DNA of 64,000 nt from Microbacterium sp. zg-Y1090. GTDB taxonomy: Bacteria; Actinomycetota; Actinomycetes; Actinomycetales; Microbacteriaceae. Below, one piece after another: positions 47,169 through 56,549 of this stretch; the first letter of the stretch is position 1; each line of letters starts with the position of its first letter. Made by a program: the position numbers and the translations under genes. The stretch spans positions 2,170,001 through 2,234,000 of the forward strand of contig NZ_CP126742.1 in the NCBI RefSeq assembly GCF_030246945.1, in the 5' to 3' direction. Below the pieces are notes generated by a model, which had not been told where the DNA came from, made no database searches, and worked only from the letters and a program-made list of their open reading frames with translations.

Positions 47169-47845
47169 CACGTCTCCTCGCTCAGGCGGCCGTCCGCGAT
47201 GCGGACGCGCCGGTCGGCGCGGGCGGCGACCGCCGCGTCATGGGTGATGACGATGAGGGTCAGCCCGTCGGCGCGCAGGTCGTCGAACAGCTCCATCACC
47301 TCGTCGGAGGTGGCCGCGTCCAGGTTGCCGGTGGGCTCGTCGGCCAGCAGCACGCTGGGAGTGCTCACCACCGCGCGGGCGACGGCCACGCGCTGACGCT
47401 CGCCTCCGGACAGGGTGGTGGGCAGGAAATCGGTGCGGTGTCCCAGTCCCACCCGGTCGAGGGTGGCGCGGGCGCGCCGCTCCCGTTCGCCGCGCGGCAC
47501 CCCGCTGTAGAGCATGGGCATGAGCACGTTGTCGAGCACGGTGCGCCGCGGCATCAGGTGGAACGACTGGAAGACGAAGCCGATGCGGCGCGCACGCACC
47601 GCAGCGCGCTCGTTCTCACCGAGCGTGCCGGTGACGACGCCGTCGATGCGGTACTCGCCCACGCTCGGCCGGTCCAGCAGCCCGAGCAGGTTCAGCATCG
47701 TCGATTTGCCCGACCCGCTGGGGCCGACGATCGACACGTAGTCCCCCCGCTGCACCCGCAGGTTCACGCCCTTCAGCGCCTGCACCTCCGGCGGGCCGGG
47801 GAACGACCTCGTCACATCGCGCAGCTCCAGGAGCGGCGCGGTCAC
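47168..47845 (-). CDS. MacB/LolD-type ABC transporter ATP-binding protein
   Basis: A 225-residue ATPase. Walker A is GPSGSGKS, the signature is LSGGERQRVAVARA, and Walker B is VLLADEPTGNLD, the last typical of the MacB/LolD/FtsE group. GTG start overlaps the adaptor stop by 4 bp. It drives the FtsX-like permease as a mechanotransmission motor rather than as a channel pump. Confidence 0.92.
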   Translation of the reverse strand: MTAPLLELRDVTRSFPGPPEVQALKGVNLRVQRGDYVSIVGPSGSGKSTMLNLLGLLDRPSVGEYRIDGVVTGTLGENERAAVRARRIGFVFQSFHLMPRRTVLDNVLMPMLYSGVPRGERERRARATLDRVGLGHRTDFLPTTLSGGERQRVAVARAVVSTPSVLLADEPTGNLDAATSDEVMELFDDLRADGLTLIVITHDAAVAARADRRVRIADGRLSEET

Positions 47846-49440
47846 CGCCCGACCACCACGAGGTCGCCCTCGTCCAGCCCGCCGTCGACGGCGACGACCT
47901 CGACGTGCCCACCTGCGGCGAGCCCGGTTTCGACCACGACCAGACGGGTCTTGGCCGCCTCGCCTTCCCTGGGGTCGCCGTCGACGACCTCCAGTCGCGC
48001 CTCCCCGCCGGGACCGGCGGTGAGGGCGGCCACGGGCACGAAGAGCACCTCGCCCGCGGTGGCGCCCACGGGCACCGACACGCGCACGTTGCTTCCCTGC
48101 AGCTGCATGGCCTGCTCGGACGTCAGTTCGTCCGGCTCCATCAGGATCGTCCACCGGTCGCCCTGGGACTTGCCGGGCGTCACCGCCGAGATCACCGCAC
48201 GGTGGGGGGTGCCGTCCGCCAGTTCGAACGAGGCCTCGCCGCCGACCTCCAGCAGCACGGCATCGGTGGCGGCGGCGCTGCCGCTGACCGTGATCGTCGC
48301 ACCCGACACGACCATCGCCGCGCCCTGCAGCACCTGACCGCGGCGGACGTTGACGCCGTCGACACGTCGGGGAAGGTCGCCGAGGAACAGCACCTCGCTC
48401 GAGGACAGCGACGGCAGCGCCTGCTGCTCCGCGCGGGTCATCGCGGTGCGCGCTTCACCCAGCTGCCGTTCCGCGGCCTCCACCGCGGCGCGGTGGCCGC
48501 TCGTGTCGGGCGCGGCATCCAGCTGCCGGCGCTCCAGCGCGCGCAACTCCACCGCGTCGCGCAGGTCAGAGACGTCCGCTTCCCACGCCGGCACTTCGGC
48601 CGGGTCGGCGGGGCGCTGACCCTGCCGCACGTCCAGCGCGCGCTGGGCGCTGGCGACGGCGTTGTCCGCGGCGCGGATGTCCACCGGCGACGCTCCGCCG
48701 CCGGCCTGGCCGAGCTCGGATCGCGCTGCGGCGAGCGCCTGCTCGGCCGCCCGCACGCCGTCGCGCGCGGCGGCGACGGCGTCGGCAGCGCCTTCCGCCG
48801 CGGCCGGTGCGGGGTACCCGACCTGTGCGTACAGAGCCGTCACCGCGGCAGCGGCCGTCTCGTCGAAGAGGTCGGAAGCCGGGTCGCCGGCATCGATCCC
48901 GACCGCGCTCATGGCCTGTTTGAACTGCACGACGTCGGGCCCGGTGAGGCCGTAGGTGAGCGTGCGGTAAGCGGGAAGCTCGCCGGGAAGCACGATCACC
49001 GGGCGTCCGGCGACCTCGAGCGCCACCGAGAGCGCATCGAGGGTCGCCCCGTCCTCGGGCACACTGCCGGTGACCACCGCCGGCCCGCCGAGGGCGGCCG
49101 TGTCGATCGTCACCTCGACGGAATCCGCGTAGCCGACGTCGCCGCGCAGGGTGACGTCGTTGCTCAGGATGCCGCGCTCCACCGCCACGGTGATCAGTCC
49201 CGGGGCGGGCGGGTCGGTGAAGGAGGCCGCATCAGCCGGCGACAGCACGAATCTCCCGACGAGCAGTCCGCCCACCAGGCTCACCACGGCGGCTGCGGCC
49301 AGGATCCACAGCGCACGATTGCCGTGGAGCACCCGTCGCCACCCCTGGGCACCGCTCGGCGTTTCGACGACGTCCGCCGCCTCGGTGGGCGACTCCTCCC
49401 GCAGGACCTCCTCGAACGCCGCCGCGTCCTTCTCTGTCAC
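47842..49440 (-). CDS. HlyD-like adaptor with peptidoglycan-binding domain
   Basis: A 532-residue protein with one membrane segment at about 43-65 (ALWILAAAAVVSLVGGLLVG). A peptidoglycan-binding-1 domain (about 155-210, LTYGLTGPDVVQFKQAMSAVG) is followed by Ala-rich coiled coils (about 220-350), then barrel-type lipoyl/HlyD segments. The layout matches actinobacterial adaptors coupled to MacB-like exporters. It would link the permease to the cell wall. GTG start overlaps the lipoprotein stop by 4 bp. Confidence 0.8.
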   Translation of the reverse strand: MTEKDAAAFEEVLREESPTEAADVVETPSGAQGWRRVLHGNRALWILAAAAVVSLVGGLLVGRFVLSPADAASFTDPPAPGLITVAVERGILSNDVTLRGDVGYADSVEVTIDTAALGGPAVVTGSVPEDGATLDALSVALEVAGRPVIVLPGELPAYRTLTYGLTGPDVVQFKQAMSAVGIDAGDPASDLFDETAAAAVTALYAQVGYPAPAAAEGAADAVAAARDGVRAAEQALAAARSELGQAGGGASPVDIRAADNAVASAQRALDVRQGQRPADPAEVPAWEADVSDLRDAVELRALERRQLDAAPDTSGHRAAVEAAERQLGEARTAMTRAEQQALPSLSSSEVLFLGDLPRRVDGVNVRRGQVLQGAAMVVSGATITVSGSAAATDAVLLEVGGEASFELADGTPHRAVISAVTPGKSQGDRWTILMEPDELTSEQAMQLQGSNVRVSVPVGATAGEVLFVPVAALTAGPGGEARLEVVDGDPREGEAAKTRLVVVETGLAAGGHVEVVAVDGGLDEGDLVVVGR

Positions 49441-50408
49441 CGGTTCGCCTGCTCAGCGGCGGCCTTGAAGGCGTCGAGCTCGGCCTTGTGGTCTTCGATG
49501 AACTGCTCTTCGAGCACGGCGGTGACGCGCCGGCTCTCGGCCCGGTAGTCGGTCTTCTCCCGGCAATCCAGGTCGACCAGCGCGAGCTCGATCTCCCGCT
49601 CCCCCAGCTCGTCGAGAACGGGGTCGTTCTCCACGTACTCCGTCACCGACTCCCAATGCGCGTTCAGCTCGTCGCTGATCGAGTTGGAGGCGTCGGACTG
49701 CGCCGTGAACCCGGGGTAGCCGTTCTCATCCATGCAGGCCGCCCACTCCGCGTCCAGCTCCGCCAGCTCCGGGGCCTGCGAGATGCTCATGTAGAACTCG
49801 TTCATGGCGTCCATCAGCGGCTGGTGCTCGTCGGCGGTGAACGGGTTGTCACCCTCCATCTCGTGCTGGGCCCAGCCGTGACATCCGCTCTGTGTCCAGT
49901 CCCACTCGTAGGCGCCGTCGTCGCCCATCTCCTCCTCCGTGGGGGTGGGGCCGTAGAGCGCCTCGTAGTAGGCGTTCATCTCGGACTCCGACAGGCTCGC
50001 GACGTAGTCCTGGTTGGGGTCGACCCACTCCTCGCCCGGCTCGACAGGCTCGTCCTGACCGGGATAGTTGATCATCCCGTAGCCGTACTGCGCGACCCAC
50101 TCCCGGGAATCGGGCTCGTAGCCGCCGGCGTCGTACGAGACGCCCCCGCTGTACGTGGCGGGGATGTACTCGAATCCCTCCTCGGTCATGCACGTCGCGA
50201 CGAGTTCCTCGCGCTCCGCGTTCTCCTTCTCGAGCCGCGCGGTCTGCTCCTCTTCGCTGAGGTCGCCGCCCCACGCGGCAGCGAGGTACGCCTCCAGCGG
50301 GGACTGCTCCTCGGCGGACGCGGCGTCGGAGTCGGCGGGCGTGCAGCCGGTCAACGCGATCAGCAGCGCGGCGGCGCCGGCGACGGCACCCGCAGTGTGG
50401 CGGTTCAT
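49437..50408 (-). CDS. putative lipoprotein of the FtsX-like operon
   Basis: A 323-residue acidic lipoprotein with lipidated Cys22 (ALTGC). The mature part is rich in Glu, Asp and Tyr. It has four further cysteines, two in similar settings (CMTEEGFEY and CMDENGY), which suggests an internal repeat with a disulfide each. No domain recognised. It is the first gene of the operon, with a strong GGAGGAAC site. A substrate-capture or wall-sensor role is possible but not shown. Confidence 0.8.
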   Translation of the reverse strand: MNRHTAGAVAGAAALLIALTGCTPADSDAASAEEQSPLEAYLAAAWGGDLSEEEQTARLEKENAEREELVATCMTEEGFEYIPATYSGGVSYDAGGYEPDSREWVAQYGYGMINYPGQDEPVEPGEEWVDPNQDYVASLSESEMNAYYEALYGPTPTEEEMGDDGAYEWDWTQSGCHGWAQHEMEGDNPFTADEHQPLMDAMNEFYMSISQAPELAELDAEWAACMDENGYPGFTAQSDASNSISDELNAHWESVTEYVENDPVLDELGEREIELALVDLDCREKTDYRAESRRVTAVLEEQFIEDHKAELDAFKAAAEQANR

Positions 50409-50453
50409 GTTCCTCCAGAGTCGCTCGCGGCCTCGGCCGCTTCCATAACGGTG

Positions 50454-50459
50454 AGGCTA
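50454..50459 (-). promoter_or_regulatory. possible -10 element (TAGCCT) of the lipoprotein operon
   Basis: TAGCCT on the minus strand, about 45 bp before the ATG, leaves room for the visible Shine-Dalgarno sequence. The rest of the 195-bp gap to the phosphatase gene has no clear structure. Confidence 0.4.
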
Positions 50460-50603
50460 GGCGAGCGCTGAAGACCGCGGCATCCTTCTCGAGGATGATG
50501 TGGCGTGCGTCGGATGACCCCCGCGTATCAGAGTGTCGCAACGCAACGCGGCGTCTCGACGCGGGGCGGCATCCGTTATCGGATCGATGCCGTGCGGAGC
50601 ATC

Positions 50604-51203
50604 TCAGACCGGCGGCAGCTCGGGCAGACCCGTGCGCAGCTCGACCGGGAGGTGCCCGAGGTCGTTGTGGGAGATGAGCGTCCAGGGCCGTCCGGCGCGC
50701 TGGGCGACGACGGTGAGTCCGCAGTGCGCCTGGTTGAGTGTCAGCCAGCGCCAGGTGGGCATCTGCAGCACCTCACGCACGAACCAGGCGATGACGAAGT
50801 TGTGGGTGATGATGAGCTCGTGCGCGTCGGGCTTGCGCCGCAGGAACTCCCCCACCGCGTCGGCCATCTGCGCGGACCCCGCCTCGATCTCCGCATCGGT
50901 GTACGAGCCGAAGAACGACTCGTACATCGACGGCGTGTCCTCGGTCATGCCCGTGGGCACGCAGTCGAACAGCAGGGCGTTCGGCTGCGGCGAGACCGAC
51001 GGCAGCCGGTCGGCGACGGCACGCGCGGTCTCGGCCGCGCGCTCGAGGGGCGAGTGCCACACGGCTGTCAGCGGCACGCCGGACAGGCGGTCGGCCAGAA
51101 GCGCGGCCTGACGCTGGCCGCGGGGTGAGAGCGGCCCGTCATCGATGCCGTGCTCGGCGTCGAGGTGCTCGCCGTGGCGGACGAGGTAGAGGTATTGCGT
51201 CAC
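50604..51203 (-). CDS. histidine phosphatase family protein
   Basis: A 199-residue phosphoglycerate-mutase-like phosphatase. It begins with YLYLVRHGEHLD (RHG with the phospho-accepting His) and has the second His in ELIITHNFVIAW. GTG at 51201-51203 is chosen, since the family usually starts a few residues before YLVRHG. An upstream ATG at 51248 would lie only 3 bp from a TAGGCT element. Substrate unknown. Confidence 0.85.
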   Translation of the reverse strand: MTQYLYLVRHGEHLDAEHGIDDGPLSPRGQRQAALLADRLSGVPLTAVWHSPLERAAETARAVADRLPSVSPQPNALLFDCVPTGMTEDTPSMYESFFGSYTDAEIEAGSAQMADAVGEFLRRKPDAHELIITHNFVIAWFVREVLQMPTWRWLTLNQAHCGLTVVAQRAGRPWTLISHNDLGHLPVELRTGLPELPPV

Positions 51204-51271
51204 GCTTCTCGCTTCTCGCTTCGGGGAACGCGCGCCGCAGCGCGCCATTCCAGCCTACGTCAGTGCCTCGG

Positions 51272-52303
51272 TCAGGCCGCGGCGCGCGCCAGGTCGGCGA
51301 GCTGGCCGCGCCCCAGGCGCACACCCACCCCCTGCGCCAGCTCCGCGACGTGCGCCGTGGAGTACACGTTGACGATGGGCGCGACCACCGTCTTCTGCGC
51401 CAGAAGCCAGGCCAGTGCGACCGCGGCATCGGACACGCCCAGTTCGGCGGCGACCGCGTCGAGCGCGCGCAGCGTGCGGGCGCCCCGGCGGTTCATGTTC
51501 TTGGCGAGCTGCGCACCCCGCACCGAGCCGCCCACGTCGGCACGGGAACGGTGGTGGCCGGCGAGGAAACCGTGCTCGAGAGCCTGCGACGGGGTCACCG
51601 CGATGCCCTGGGCTCCGGCGACCAACCGCAGATCGCCCTCGAAGTCGTCACGGCGCAGCAGGTTGTAGGGAACGTCGAGCGTGGTGAGCCACGGAAGCCC
51701 CGCCGACGAGAGGATGCGCGCCTCGACCAGCTGCGGCGCCGTGAAGCCGAAGGCGCCGACCGTGCGCACCTTGCCCGCGCCCACGAGCCACTCCACCGTC
51801 GCCAGGGTGTCTTCGAGCGCCGTCGCCCCGTCGGCGCCGCCGTCGAGATAGAGCACATCGATGCGGTCGGTGCGCAGCCGCGCGAGGGATGCCTCGACGG
51901 CGCGCACCAGGTTCACGGACCCGAGTCCCGGATGGTCGGGGTGCCCGCCGATGCGCACCGCGACCACCACGTCGTCGCGCACGCCGCGCGAATGCAGCCA
52001 CTGGCCGATGATGTGCTCGCTGCGCCCGCTGGAGTGCGAGTCGGACGTGTGCACCGCATTGCCGCCCCGCTCCAGAAAGGAGTCCAGGATGGCGTGGCTG
52101 GATTCGAGGTCGACGTGCCAGCCGAATTCGGCGCCGCCGAGCATGAGGGGGAACACCTCCAGCCCCGATTCTCCGAGCGGCACGCGCACACCCTGCCCGA
52201 CGGGAGGCCCCAGAACCGGGATCGGGGATGAGGGATGCGAAAGCGACACGTCCGTGCGCACGCGCGCGAGCGGCTCCGTCGATCCGACGCCGAACATTGC
52301 CAT
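51272..52303 (-). CDS. aldo/keto reductase homologue with altered catalytic tetrad
   Basis: A 343-residue TIM-barrel protein of the AKR superfamily. The family framework is clear (NAVHTS, SGRSEHIIG, TDRIDVLYL, AGKVRTVGAFGF and a C-terminal NADP-binding end). The tetrad does not fit: aligning by these blocks, Asp is His85, Tyr is His90, Lys is Arg117 and His is Asp154. It may be inactive, bind a ligand or have an altered reaction. The 40-residue N-terminal leader before VPLGESGLEV is unusual for AKRs. Confidence 0.8.
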   Translation of the reverse strand: MAMFGVGSTEPLARVRTDVSLSHPSSPIPVLGPPVGQGVRVPLGESGLEVFPLMLGGAEFGWHVDLESSHAILDSFLERGGNAVHTSDSHSSGRSEHIIGQWLHSRGVRDDVVVAVRIGGHPDHPGLGSVNLVRAVEASLARLRTDRIDVLYLDGGADGATALEDTLATVEWLVGAGKVRTVGAFGFTAPQLVEARILSSAGLPWLTTLDVPYNLLRRDDFEGDLRLVAGAQGIAVTPSQALEHGFLAGHHRSRADVGGSVRGAQLAKNMNRRGARTLRALDAVAAELGVSDAAVALAWLLAQKTVVAPIVNVYSTAHVAELAQGVGVRLGRGQLADLARAAA

Positions 52304-52361
52304 ACCGCCCCCCTCGGATTCCGCAGTGGATGCCGAGCCTTCCTCCGCGCCCCCGGCGCTT

Positions 52362-52376
52362 ACCTAGAGGGTAGGT
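52362..52376. promoter_or_regulatory. possible operator (ACCTA-GAGGG-TAGGT)
   Basis: A 5-bp inverted repeat with a 5-bp spacer, about 60 bp upstream of the AKR-like gene. It looks like a small dimeric repressor site; no regulator gene is nearby. Confidence 0.3.
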
Positions 52377-52454
52377 CAGGCCGGCGACACCGCGACCGTC
52401 CGCGGGGCACGTCGGGTGAACTTTCCATAACGTTCCGGTCACACCCCGGGCGGG

Positions 52455-52516
52455 TGTCCCCCATGCGGGGGACAGACGACGGATGCCCGCCCCTCACGAG
52501 GAGGAACGGGCATCCG
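52455..52516 (-). terminator. two hairpins after pnp
   Basis: First reached by pnp transcripts is a 10-bp stem CGGATGCCCG/CGGGCATCCG (52480-52516, loop of 17 bases). The second is TGTCCCCC-ATGC-GGGGGACA (52455-52474). Together they probably end the pnp mRNA and protect it. Confidence 0.7.
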
Positions 52517-52542
52517 ATACGACGCTGCGAGGGGCGTTCGGG

Positions 52543-54807
52543 TCAGCTTTCGACCGGTGCCTCAGCGGCGGGAGCGGCCTGGTCGGCGCTCTCCTCCACG
52601 ACCGGCTCCAGCGACAGCTTGCCGCGGTCGTCGATCTTGGTGATGCGCACGAGCAGCTTCTGGCCGACGCCGAGCACGTCTTCGACGTTCTCCACGCGCT
52701 TGCCACCGGCGAGCTTTCGCACCTCGCTGATGTGCAGCAGACCGTCCTTGCCGGGCAGCAGCGAGATGAACGCGCCGAACGCGGCCAGCTTCACCACGGT
52801 GCCGAGGAACTGCTCGCCGACCTCCGGGTTGGTGGGGTTGGCGATCGCGTTCACCTGGGCGCGGGCAGCCTCGGCGGCGGGGCCGTCGGTTGCGCCGATG
52901 TAGACGGTGCCGTCCTCCTCGATGGAGATCTGCGCGCCGGTCTCGTCCTGGATCGCGTTGATCGTCTTGCCCTTGGGCCCGATCAGCTCGCCGATCTTGT
53001 CGACGGGGATCTGCACGCTGATCACGCGCGGAGCCGTCGGCGCCATCTCGTCCGGACCGTCGATCGCGGCGTTGAGCACGCTGAGGATCGTCATACGCGC
53101 GTCCTTGGCCTGCTGCAGCGCGGCGGTCAGCACCGACGACGGGATGCCGTCGAGCTTCGTGTCGAGCTGGATCGCCGTGACGAACTCGCTCGTGCCGGCG
53201 ACCTTGAAGTCCATGTCACCCAGGGCGTCCTCGGCGCCGAGGATGTCGGTGAGCGCCGCGTAGCGGGTCTCACCGTCGACCTCAGCCGACACCAGGCCCA
53301 TCGCGATGCCGGCGACGGGAGCGCGCAGCGGCACACCCGCGTTCAGCAGCGACAGGGTCGACGCGCACACCGAGCCCATCGAGGTCGAGCCGTTGGAGCT
53401 CAGCGCCTCGGAGACCTGACGGATCGCGTAGGGGAACTCCTCGCGGCTGGGCAGCACCGGCACGAGGGCGCGCTCGGCGAGGAAGCCGTGCCCGATCTCG
53501 CGACGCTTGGGGCTGCCGACACGGCCGGTCTCACCGGTCGAGTAGGGCGGGAAGTTGTAGTGGTGCATGTAGCGCTTGCTCGTCGTGGGCGACAGCGAGT
53601 CGATCTGCTGCTCCATCTTGAGCATGTTCAGCGTGGTGACACCCAGGATCTGGGTCTCGCCGCGCTGGAAGATGGCCGAACCGTGCACGCGCGGGATGAC
53701 CTGCACCTCGGCGTCCAGCGGACGGATGTCCGCCAGGCCGCGGCCGTCCATACGCACGCCCTCGGAGAGGATGCGGTCGCGCACGATCTTCTTGGTGACC
53801 GACTTGTACGCGGCGGCGAACTCCAGCGGAGCCGCTGCCGGCAGCTCGCCGGCCTCGGTCGCCGCGATGAGCTCGGCCTTGACGCGGTCCTTCAACTCGT
53901 CGTCGGCAGCCTGACGCTCCTGCTTGTCGGCGATCTGGTAGATCGGGACGAGCGACTCGTGTGCGCGCGCGGAGACGAAGTCGTAGGTCTCCTGGCTGTA
54001 GGGCAGGAAGACCGGGAACTGCTTGATCTCCTTGGCGGCGGTGTTGGCCACCACGTTCTGCGCGCCGACGAGCTCCTTGATGAAGGGCTTGGCGGCTTCC
54101 AGACCCTGCGCGACGATCTCCTCGCTGGGCTTGGTGGCGCCGGCCTTGATCAGGTTCCAGCTGTTCTCGGTGGCCTCGGCCTCGACCATCATGATCGCGA
54201 CGTCGCCGTCGGGCAGAACGCGGCCGGCGACGATGAGGTCGAAGACCGCCTCTTCCATCTGCTCGGCCTTGGGGAACGCGATCCACTGGTCGGCGTGCTC
54301 GCCGTGACCGGGCATGAGCGCGAGGCGCACACCGGCGATCGGACCGGAGAACGGCAGACCCGAGATCTGGGTCGACAGCGAGGCCGCGTTGATCGCGAGC
54401 GCGTCGTAGAACTCGCCGGGGGCGATCGACAGCACGGTCACGACGATCTGCACCTCGTTGCGCAGACCCTCGACGAACGAGGGGCGCAGCGGGCGGTCGA
54501 TGAGGCGGCACACGAGGATCGCCTCGGTGGAGGGGCGGCCCTCGCGGCGGAAGAACGAGCCGGGGATCTTGCCCGCGGCGTACGAGCGCTCTTCGACGTC
54601 GACGGTCAGCGGGAAGAAGTCGAAGCCTTCACGGGGGTGCTTGCCGGCGCTGGTGGCCGACAGGAGCATCGTCTCCTCGTCGAGGTAGGCGGCGACAGCG
54701 CCCTGCGCCTGCTGGGCGAGGCGGCCCGTCTCGAAGCGGATGGTGCGGGTGCCGAAACGTCCGTTGTCCAGGACGGCTTCGGCGGCGGTGATTTCAGGAC
54801 CTTCCAA
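52543..54807 (-). CDS. pnp: polynucleotide phosphorylase
   Basis: A 754-residue 3'-5' exoribonuclease. Two RNase PH-like domains ([18 protein letters not shown] at the start; [13 protein letters not shown] in the second) flank an all-alpha domain, followed by KH ([16 protein letters not shown]) and S1 ([21 protein letters not shown]) domains. The start is TTG, preceded by AGGAGAG. The usual partner rpsO lies 5 kb upstream on the same strand with five genes between, so the common rpsO-pnp unit is split. Confidence 0.97.
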   Translation of the reverse strand: MEGPEITAAEAVLDNGRFGTRTIRFETGRLAQQAQGAVAAYLDEETMLLSATSAGKHPREGFDFFPLTVDVEERSYAAGKIPGSFFRREGRPSTEAILVCRLIDRPLRPSFVEGLRNEVQIVVTVLSIAPGEFYDALAINAASLSTQISGLPFSGPIAGVRLALMPGHGEHADQWIAFPKAEQMEEAVFDLIVAGRVLPDGDVAIMMVEAEATENSWNLIKAGATKPSEEIVAQGLEAAKPFIKELVGAQNVVANTAAKEIKQFPVFLPYSQETYDFVSARAHESLVPIYQIADKQERQAADDELKDRVKAELIAATEAGELPAAAPLEFAAAYKSVTKKIVRDRILSEGVRMDGRGLADIRPLDAEVQVIPRVHGSAIFQRGETQILGVTTLNMLKMEQQIDSLSPTTSKRYMHHYNFPPYSTGETGRVGSPKRREIGHGFLAERALVPVLPSREEFPYAIRQVSEALSSNGSTSMGSVCASTLSLLNAGVPLRAPVAGIAMGLVSAEVDGETRYAALTDILGAEDALGDMDFKVAGTSEFVTAIQLDTKLDGIPSSVLTAALQQAKDARMTILSVLNAAIDGPDEMAPTAPRVISVQIPVDKIGELIGPKGKTINAIQDETGAQISIEEDGTVYIGATDGPAAEAARAQVNAIANPTNPEVGEQFLGTVVKLAAFGAFISLLPGKDGLLHISEVRKLAGGKRVENVEDVLGVGQKLLVRITKIDDRGKLSLEPVVEESADQAAPAAEAPVES

Positions 54808-55123
54808 GAGGTCTCTCCTTCTTTGTTTAGACTCGCACGCGCGTTTCGCGCACGAGATCGTTCGAAGGAGCAGGAACAGGCAGATATGGGCGCGCGGAAC
54901 AAGTCCGCAGGACCGCCTGCGCTGGCCACCAGTTGAAGACCACCGTCCGATTCACGGACGGGAATCCACGACAGGGGACCAGCTTTCTGCCGGGCCTGCT
55001 CCCTGAGCTCAGTATTCGATTGAGCGGATGCCACACGGGCACCCTGACCGACCATATCAGGCGCCCCTGTGCGAACGACATATGTGGTCGCCGTCCGAGC
55101 ATCGTCCGCCTAGGGTTGACCCC
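54808..55123. promoter_or_regulatory. pnp upstream region
   Basis: A 316-bp gap between divergent pnp and DUF5302. Two short hairpins, GCAGG-ACCG-CCTGC and GTCCG-ATTCA-CGGAC, may lie in the pnp leader. In other bacteria the pnp leader is a target of RNase III and PNPase self-control; this is only an analogy. No clear pnp -10 was identified. The DUF5302 -10 lies at its right end. Confidence 0.4.
55111..55116 (+). promoter_or_regulatory. -10 element (TAGGGT) of the DUF5302 gene
   Basis: TAGGGT ends 7 bp before the ATG at 55124. Confidence 0.5.
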
Positions 55124-55309
55124 ATGAGCACCCCTGACAAGCCCGCCGACGCGGCATCCGAGGAGATGAAGCGCAAGTTCAAGGAGGCGCTGGACAAGAA
55201 GAACGCCCAGCACCGCAAGGGCGAAGCGCATCTCGACGCCGATTCGGCCGTGCATGAGAGCCACGGCCCCGCCTCCCTCAAGCGCGAGTTCCGCCGCAAG
55301 AGCGGCTGA
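55124..55309 (+). CDS. DUF5302 small protein
   Basis: A 61-residue, very hydrophilic, lysine- and histidine-rich protein, matching DUF5302 in actinobacteria (MKRKFKEALDKKNAQHRKGE, KREFRRKSG end). Function unknown. It is probably a leaderless gene. A longer frame upstream lacks family character. Confidence 0.8.
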   Translation: MSTPDKPADAASEEMKRKFKEALDKKNAQHRKGEAHLDADSAVHESHGPASLKREFRRKSG

Positions 55310-55317
55310 GCCGCCCC

Positions 55318-56469
55318 TCAGCGGGTCTGCACGGCGTACGGCTTCTCCGCGAGGCGGTGCTGGAACTCCAGGATCGCCGGGTTGAGCACTTCGCCGTCGC
55401 GCACCTCGATCGCCCGCGCGATGGTCTCATTCGACGCCCACGCCTGCGGACCCGCCATGACCGTGGGGAGGAACGGCAGAAGCGCCTCGCTGATCTCCCA
55501 GCTCGCCGAGTTCCACAGGTACGACGGGCTGTGGTCCACCGCGTAGTAGTTGATGCCGCCTCCGACGGTGAACATCGGGTCGGCGAAGCCGGTCGGCCGC
55601 GCCCACTCGAACCCCATGCCCTCATCGCAGGAGACATCCACGATGAGGCTCCCGTCGCGGAAGGCGGCGAGGTCCTCGATGCGCAGATACAGCAGGGGAT
55701 GGTTGGGGTCCTGCAGGGTGCAGTTGACGACGATGTCGCTCTCGGCGAGGAAGGGCGCGAGCGGAACACGTCCCTCGTCGGTGATGACCTCGCTGACGTA
55801 CGGACCGTCGTGGTCGAACTGGCTGATCTGCGTCGCGTGGATGGGTGCGGCGACCGAGGCGGCCGCGCGGTTGGTGAGGACCCGCACATCGTGGATGCCG
55901 TGGGCGTGCAGCGCGGTGACCGCGCCGCGGGCGGTCGCGCCGAAGCCGATGACGACGGCGCTGAGGCGCCGCCCGTAGTCGCCGGTGGACCCGCACAGCT
56001 GCAGCGCATGGATCACGGAGCAGTATCCCGCGAGCTCGTTGTTCTTGTGGAAGACGTGGAGGCCGAACGTGCCGTCACTGCCCCAGTGGTTCATCGCCTC
56101 GAACGCGATCATCGTGAGGGACTTGTCCAGCGCGAGCTGCGTCATGTGCTCGTCCTGCACGAGGTGCGGCCAGCCCCAGAGGGTCTGACCGTCTCGCATC
56201 TGCTGCACATCCGCGTGCTGCGGCTTCGGCAGGAGAAGCACGTCCGCGGCGGCGAAGAGCTCGTCGCGGCCCAGCACACCGCCCACGAGCGGGCGGAGCT
56301 GCTCGTCCGGCACGCCGAAGCGCTCGCCGTAGCCGGCCTCGAGCAGCACGTGCGGACGCAGGTCGTCGGGGATGCGCTCCAGATGCCCCGGATGCAGGGG
56401 CACGCGGTGCTCGTCCGGCTTGAGCGAGGCGCCGACGACGCCCAGCGTGTGCGGATGGTGTGCGGCCAT
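55318..56469 (-). CDS. N5-(carboxyethyl)ornithine synthase-like protein (alanine dehydrogenase/PNT family)
   Basis: A 383-residue protein with the N-terminal AlaDh/PNT fold and a Rossmann domain (VVIGFGATARGAVTAL near residue 170). KNNELAGYCSVIHALQL and FTVGGGINYYAVDHSPSYLWN are landmarks of the subgroup annotated after the Lactococcus ornithine-modifying enzyme. The ATG of MAAHHPHT is chosen because AGGA lies 9 bases upstream. It reduces an imine formed from pyruvate and an amino acid, if that annotation holds; the in vivo substrate is not known. Confidence 0.7.
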   Translation of the reverse strand: MAAHHPHTLGVVGASLKPDEHRVPLHPGHLERIPDDLRPHVLLEAGYGERFGVPDEQLRPLVGGVLGRDELFAAADVLLLPKPQHADVQQMRDGQTLWGWPHLVQDEHMTQLALDKSLTMIAFEAMNHWGSDGTFGLHVFHKNNELAGYCSVIHALQLCGSTGDYGRRLSAVVIGFGATARGAVTALHAHGIHDVRVLTNRAAASVAAPIHATQISQFDHDGPYVSEVITDEGRVPLAPFLAESDIVVNCTLQDPNHPLLYLRIEDLAAFRDGSLIVDVSCDEGMGFEWARPTGFADPMFTVGGGINYYAVDHSPSYLWNSASWEISEALLPFLPTVMAGPQAWASNETIARAIEVRDGEVLNPAILEFQHRLAEKPYAVQTR

Positions 56470-56549
56470 GAGCGTCCTCGTCCCGTTGCCGGAGTCCACC
56501 GGACACCGTGCCCTGACGCTACCAGGGCCGCCCGATCGGCCCGGACGCG

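Noticed and set aside
45843..50408. RND- or TolC-type tripartite efflux pump
   Set aside because: There is no outer-membrane channel gene and the genome is Gram-positive in character. The adaptor has a peptidoglycan-binding domain, which fits wall anchoring instead.
55028..55123. Longer N-terminus for the DUF5302 protein
   Set aside because: The extra 32 residues lack family likeness and include the proposed -10 element of the gene.
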